A stretch of DNA of 57,139 bases. Source: Bacillota bacterium. Its GTDB lineage: Bacteria; Bacillota; Clostridia; TANB77; CAG-465. Both the position numbers and the translations under genes were made by a program. Below, piece by piece: positions 52,481 through 57,139 of the stretch. The notes under the pieces were generated by a model, which saw only the letters and a list, made by a program, of their open reading frames with translations, was not told where the DNA came from and made no database searches. Each line of letters begins with the position of its first letter. The first letter of the stretch is position 1. The DNA is taken from assembly GCA_023460515.1 (NCBI GenBank), contig JAEWPS010000002.1:1-57139 (forward strand). Reading direction: 5' to 3'.

Positions 52481-55400
52481 ATGAAAAATAAAAAGGGAAT
52501 ATCATTATTGGTATCAATTATAACTATAATTGTTATCATAATACTAGCAGGAGCAATAATACTTACATTATTAAATGGTGGGGTATTAGATAATTCAAGA
52601 AAAGCGACTTTTATGAGCGATTTTAGAACAGTGCAAGAGGGTGTAAATTTTTATGCACTAAGTAAATACAATGCTACAAGTGGTGAATTTGAATTACCTC
52701 TAAAAGGATATTTAAATGAAGAAGATAAAACATATATAAAGGATTATGAGCCTACATTAAATACTAAAATAACACAGCTAAGTGGAGAAGTAGATACAGC
52801 TAACCTTGCTTGGATAAGTAGTGAAGATGTAGGAGTTAAACTATCTAAACCAAAAGAAGAAAAGGGATACATTATAGATTTAGATAATGGTCAGATATAT
52901 GATTATGTAGGAGACTATTTCGAGGGAAAAAGATGGCACACCTTAGATGGTGGAGTAGTAAGTGACGGAACTAGTGGCGGTGGTCCACAAATTGTTGAAG
53001 AATTGTGGGATGGTTGGATAAGGTTAACGTTATATTATCCATCAAATTCAACAGAAAGAAAATGGAGATTAGGTTCAGAAGGTGAAATTAGAGTAGACCC
53101 AATGTTAATGTGGCAAAACTATACTGGGCCAATAACAATACCATTAGATAGAACAAAAGATGTATGGATAAAGTATAAGATAGATAATAAAGAAGTAATA
53201 ATACCACCAGCAGGAACACTTTTAGTAGATATAGAACCAAGTAGTACAGGAACTAAAAAAGTAGAGAGCGTAAATGTAAAAATAAATTATGATGAAACAG
53301 CTACTATAAAAGAATATAGAGTAGGAAATAGTGGGTGGATAACATATACGGATGAATTTACAGTAACAGAAAATTGTATAGTAGAGGCGAGAGCAAAGAA
53401 AACAGAAACAATATATAATACAGATGGAACTGTACTTGCAAATAGAGATATATCTGGAAGTGATATGGTATATATAGGTAATGTAGGAATAGAAGAAATA
53501 CCGCTTGCAGCACCAACAATAACAAGATTACCAGCTCAGTCAGGAGACGAAGTAGCAAGAGTGCAAGTAACATATCCAGCAAATGCAAGTAGAAAAATCT
53601 ATACAATAAACTATGGAATACAAGAAGATTATACAAGCGAAATTAGTATAAAAAGCTATGGAATGTATGTAATAGCATATTATTATGATGCAAGTGGAAA
53701 GAAATCAATGTCTACAGCAATCTATATAAACGATACTACTAAAGGTGATCCACCAAAAGTGCCTACACCACATGAGCCATTACCACCATATAATCCAGAA
53801 AATCCGCCTATAACATCAAAAGTGGATTTAGCAGCGCCAACAATAACAAGATTGCCAGCAGAAGGAGCAGAAAAAGCAAGAGTACAAGTAACATATCCAG
53901 CAAAAGCAGATAGAAAGATATTTACACAAAACTATGGTGCTGAGCAAAGTTATAAACAAGAGATAGAAGTTACTTCATGGGGAACATTAGTAACAGCATA
54001 TTATTACGATATAGATGGAAATAAATCAAGAGTATCATATATACGAATTAATGATACATCAACAGGAAATCCTCCAACTGGACCTAATGAATATCCACCT
54101 ATTACTTCTGAAATTATACCAGCACCACCTGTAATAAATCTAAATCCAAATAGTGGTATTACAACACAAGTAACTGTAAGCGTATCATCACCGGCAGAAG
54201 CAGATAAGACATATATAAAGATAGGGAGATATGGAGAATATATAGAATATACTGCTCCAATTGTTGTAAGAGATAACGTAGAAATATATGCATATTATAA
54301 AACATATGATGGAAAAAAATCATATGAAGCAAATTCGAGAATAAAAAATATAAGAAAAAATGAAACAGGAACATCAAATGTAAAACCTTATGTGTATATA
54401 GATGCAAATCCGTATCCGTGGAGTGGAAGTTATGGTGCATCTAAGGTAACTGTAAGTATAAGTTATGCTGATGCAGATACTATTGAATATAGTGACGATG
54501 GAATTATATTTAAACTATATACTGCACCATTTGAAATAACAGAGAATAAAACTATATATGCAAGAGGAATAAACACATATGGAGCTACTGAAACAAGTTT
54601 AAAAATAACTAACATTGGTAAATTAAAATCACCTGCTGTTACTCAGAATTTATATATTAGTATAAATGTAAATCCAGAACCATCGGTAACAGTAGATAGA
54701 GTTGCGAAAGCGACTGTAGCAATAGATTATGATACTAAAGCAGCAGAAAAATATTATAGAATTGGTACAAGTGGTGAATTTAAAGAATATACAGGATCAT
54801 TTGAAGTAGCAAAAAATTGTACTATATATGCATATGCAAAAGGACCATATTCACAAGGTTCAACATCTAAAAGCATAGATAACTTAATAGATGGAATATC
54901 TGAACCATATATAGTAGGAACACCAACTAATAAGACACAAACAAGTAAAGTTAATGTAGGTATTACTTACGATAAATACGCAACTATAAAAAGATATAGT
55001 ATAGACGGAGGAACACTTAGAGATTATACTGGAGCTTTTGATATAACTAAAAATGGTTCAGTAATCTATGCATATAGTGAAAATGTAAAAGGACAAAAAT
55101 CTGAATCAAGATATACAATAACAAACATTGTACCTGAACCACCAGTTTTAGTAGTAGACAAGGGAAATTATTATATACTAAAATTAAATTATCCTGAAGG
55201 TTCTGAAGGAAGAGAATATAAATGGAAAGAAAATGGAACATGGTCAGCATATAAAGAAGCTGGAATAATGCTAATAAAACCACAGTTTAAAGATAATGTA
55301 ATACAAAATGGAACATTAATTAAAATAGAAGATGAAAATGGAAAGATAGTAACATTTACAGGAGATTATTATTTAATAGATGTACCAATTAGTGAAATGT

Positions 55401-57139
55401 TTGAAAATATATTTATGAGATGGGATAGAGTTCCATTGGGAGCACCACAAATAATAATAACACCAACAGAACCTGCAATGCAGGTTACAGCAAATATAGT
55501 ATACAATAGTGGATTAATAACAAAACAATATAAAGTAGTAAATCCAGATGGAAGTATAAAAACAGACTGGACAAATTATACTAGTCCAATTACTATAGAT
55601 AGAAACAACTCAGTAGTCTATGCAAAAGGCATGGATGAAAGTGAAGTATGGACAACAGAAACAATAAAGAAAATAACAAACATAGATGAAAATCCACCAG
55701 TTATAACTTTAACAGCAGACTTAGATACAGCTATGCAAAAAGTAGCAGTAAAAGTAAGCGCTAATGATGATATAGCAGTTGGACAAGTAAAATGGACATC
55801 AGGTATTCAAGGTGAAAGTTACTTTACAAATTTGGGTACAGAAGTTGCTAACAACAGTATAGTAAATATAACAAGTAATGGTTATTATACATTCTATGCT
55901 GAAGATAAAGTTGGTAACAAACAAGTGTATACTTTAAATGTGACAAACGTAGATTTAACAGCTCCTTCAATAGATATACAAGTTAGTCCTGAAACTACTG
56001 TAGTACTTACAGCAAATGTAACAATAAATTATGGAGATTCAATAATAAAACAATATAAAGTGGGAACAAATAATGCAACATGGACAAATTATACAAATAC
56101 ATTCGCAATATCTTCATATACTGTACTTTCGAATAACTGGCAAAATTCAGACGGGACAGTAACAATATACGCTAAAGGAAAAGATAGTGCAGGTAATGAA
56201 GTTACAGTACAAAAGAAAGTTTTAAGTCTAGATTTAGATAAACCGAAAGCACCTGTAATAAATTCTAATTCTGGATACCCGATACTTTCTGAATACGGAA
56301 TGAAATTTGATGCACAAACGAGCATAGTGTTTGACACAAGAACAGATGTGGACAATTTATATAGCTTAGATAATGGGGTTACTTGGTTAACATATACAGG
56401 AGAATTCCAAATGACCAGTGGAACTATTATTGCGAAAAGTGTCAAGAAGAGTACAGGGCTAGAAGTTGTTGTTAGTAAAACAGTAACTATTCCGTCAGAT
56501 GCAATTGGAGCATTAGTATATGACGAAAATTATAGTACCTATATAGGATCTGGAACTAAATATATGAAGGTAGATAGTAGTGTACAAGGAAAAAATATAC
56601 GTGTAAAATGGAGTGCTGGTTTCTATAATGGCGTTACAGCAAGATTAACATTAATGTTCCTAGATAGCAACATGCAAACGATAAGCAGTATATCAAAAGA
56701 TAAAGGTACGTATGATGAAATATATACAATACCAGGTGGGACAGCATGGATTAAATATGTTGGTCAAGATTATATAGATAATTATAATAAGTTTTATTAC
56801 TATGCATATTTATATGAAATACAGTTATGTGATGAACCGACATTTAGTATTATGAATGGATATATGTTACTTACAGCAGATACTACAAAAGTAATAAGAA
56901 ATTCATATCAAATGATAGCAATAGATTATTTCCCAACAAGTGTACAAAGATTATATAGAATAGGAACAACCGGTGTTTGGTTAAATTATCAAGATCAACC
57001 TATTAAAGTAAGCCAAGATCAAACAATATATACAAAGGGAATAGATCAATATGGTAACGAAACTAGAATAATTTCAAGCTATACAGTAAATATAGTAGAT
57101 GCGTTGAAAAAAGATGCGTTTGACAATAGTGATGCATCA
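52481..57139 (+). CDS. Giant prepilin-like surface protein with CHB_HEX_C-type repeats (partial)
   Basis: An open frame of 1553 codons from ATG 52481 (GGGGGA upstream) to the window end with no stop. Residues 1-31 (KKG-ISLLVSIITIIVIIILAG) are a type IV prepilin-type start: basic tip, Gly before the cleavage point and one long helix. Position 5 of the mature part is Val rather than Glu. The rest is built of repeated beta modules of about 80-100 residues with a 'I-K-Y-I-G ... W--YTG-F-I' core (for example about 270, 757, 837, 1190 and 1490), like chitobiase C-terminal domains. A different module at about 1371-1447 is shared with the left-edge gene. It is likely a cell-surface fibre or adhesin; its C-terminus lies beyond the window. 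Confidence 0.85.
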   Translation, partial: MKNKKGISLLVSIITIIVIIILAGAIILTLLNGGVLDNSRKATFMSDFRTVQEGVNFYALSKYNATSGEFELPLKGYLNEEDKTYIKDYEPTLNTKITQLSGEVDTANLAWISSEDVGVKLSKPKEEKGYIIDLDNGQIYDYVGDYFEGKRWHTLDGGVVSDGTSGGGPQIVEELWDGWIRLTLYYPSNSTERKWRLGSEGEIRVDPMLMWQNYTGPITIPLDRTKDVWIKYKIDNKEVIIPPAGTLLVDIEPSSTGTKKVESVNVKINYDETATIKEYRVGNSGWITYTDEFTVTENCIVEARAKKTETIYNTDGTVLANRDISGSDMVYIGNVGIEEIPLAAPTITRLPAQSGDEVARVQVTYPANASRKIYTINYGIQEDYTSEISIKSYGMYVIAYYYDASGKKSMSTAIYINDTTKGDPPKVPTPHEPLPPYNPENPPITSKVDLAAPTITRLPAEGAEKARVQVTYPAKADRKIFTQNYGAEQSYKQEIEVTSWGTLVTAYYYDIDGNKSRVSYIRINDTSTGNPPTGPNEYPPITSEIIPAPPVINLNPNSGITTQVTVSVSSPAEADKTYIKIGRYGEYIEYTAPIVVRDNVEIYAYYKTYDGKKSYEANSRIKNIRKNETGTSNVKPYVYIDANPYPWSGSYGASKVTVSISYADADTIEYSDDGIIFKLYTAPFEITENKTIYARGINTYGATETSLKITNIGKLKSPAVTQNLYISINVNPEPSVTVDRVAKATVAIDYDTKAAEKYYRIGTSGEFKEYTGSFEVAKNCTIYAYAKGPYSQGSTSKSIDNLIDGISEPYIVGTPTNKTQTSKVNVGITYDKYATIKRYSIDGGTLRDYTGAFDITKNGSVIYAYSENVKGQKSESRYTITNIVPEPPVLVVDKGNYYILKLNYPEGSEGREYKWKENGTWSAYKEAGIMLIKPQFKDNVIQNGTLIKIEDENGKIVTFTGDYYLIDVPISEMFENIFMRWDRVPLGAPQIIITPTEPAMQVTANIVYNSGLITKQYKVVNPDGSIKTDWTNYTSPITIDRNNSVVYAKGMDESEVWTTETIKKITNIDENPPVITLTADLDTAMQKVAVKVSANDDIAVGQVKWTSGIQGESYFTNLGTEVANNSIVNITSNGYYTFYAEDKVGNKQVYTLNVTNVDLTAPSIDIQVSPETTVVLTANVTINYGDSIIKQYKVGTNNATWTNYTNTFAISSYTVLSNNWQNSDGTVTIYAKGKDSAGNEVTVQKKVLSLDLDKPKAPVINSNSGYPILSEYGMKFDAQTSIVFDTRTDVDNLYSLDNGVTWLTYTGEFQMTSGTIIAKSVKKSTGLEVVVSKTVTIPSDAIGALVYDENYSTYIGSGTKYMKVDSSVQGKNIRVKWSAGFYNGVTARLTLMFLDSNMQTISSISKDKGTYDEIYTIPGGTAWIKYVGQDYIDNYNKFYYYAYLYEIQLCDEPTFSIMNGYMLLTADTTKVIRNSYQMIAIDYFPTSVQRLYRIGTTGVWLNYQDQPIKVSQDQTIYTKGIDQYGNETRIISSYTVNIVDALKKDAFDNSDAS

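Noticed and set aside
53358..56445. Antisense ORFs across the giant surface gene
   Set aside because: Low-complexity shadows of the repeated sense frame, no start signals.

Overview
The window is very AT-rich DNA, probably from an uncultured gut-type member of the Clostridia; the genus is not determinable by eye. Three points support a spore-forming Firmicute. There is a yabP-yabQ-divIC cluster, a tiny SpoVM-like ORF, and Firmicute-type core genes (glmU, dapF, pyk, nth, dgt, leuS, recG, rpmB, uvrB). TAA, TAG and TGA all act as normal stops. Many genes are preceded by textbook TTGACA-17-TATAAT promoters and followed by short stem-loop terminators. Several gene starts are moved here to an internal ATG that has a good Shine-Dalgarno sequence.

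Layout. 1-840: the C-terminal tail of a surface protein, then a small unrecognised gene on the minus strand. 1.1-5.4 kb: a MarR regulator and a heterodimeric ABC exporter. 5.4-10.1 kb: an unrecognised 566-residue protein, rmuC and glmU. 10.1-11.8 kb: two membrane genes lying between a tRNA-Leu and a partial copy of its 3' end. 12.1-20.5 kb: a giant secreted Rhs/YD-repeat protein carrying lectin modules and a variable C-terminal toxin, followed by a candidate immunity gene, a zinc-ribbon protein and the wreck of a second Rhs tip. 20.7-24.8 kb: a membrane gene broken by one amber codon, a small membrane protein, a DUF2207-like protein and dapF. 25.0-26.9 kb: a toxin-like protein, a small candidate immunity protein and a minimal membrane-anchored subtilase in one operon. 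27.1-28.2 kb: yabP-yabQ-divIC. 28.3-34.4 kb: a single-module C-A-T-R peptide synthetase and a sensor kinase. 34.4-51.5 kb: mostly housekeeping genes, with a leucyl-tRNA synthetase that carries a Nudix domain inside its editing region. 51.6-57.1 kb: uvrB cut off after about 90 codons, then a huge prepilin-like repeat protein that runs off the window.

How it fits together. Housekeeping genes alternate with accessory surface and competition modules. Two separate toxin loci lie within 7 kb of each other: the Rhs locus, and the toxin/immunity/subtilase operon. The surface-protein tail at the left edge and the giant protein at the right edge share a C-terminal-type domain, so this genome has at least two members of that surface family, one on each side of this block.

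The best leads for something new are the toxin-immunity-subtilase operon, the LeuRS-Nudix fusion, the predicted glycine-activating C-A-T-R synthetase, the broken uvrB next to the giant surface gene, and the 22-codon SpoVM-like ORF behind a frameshifted membrane gene. All family assignments were made by reading motifs; no database search was run.
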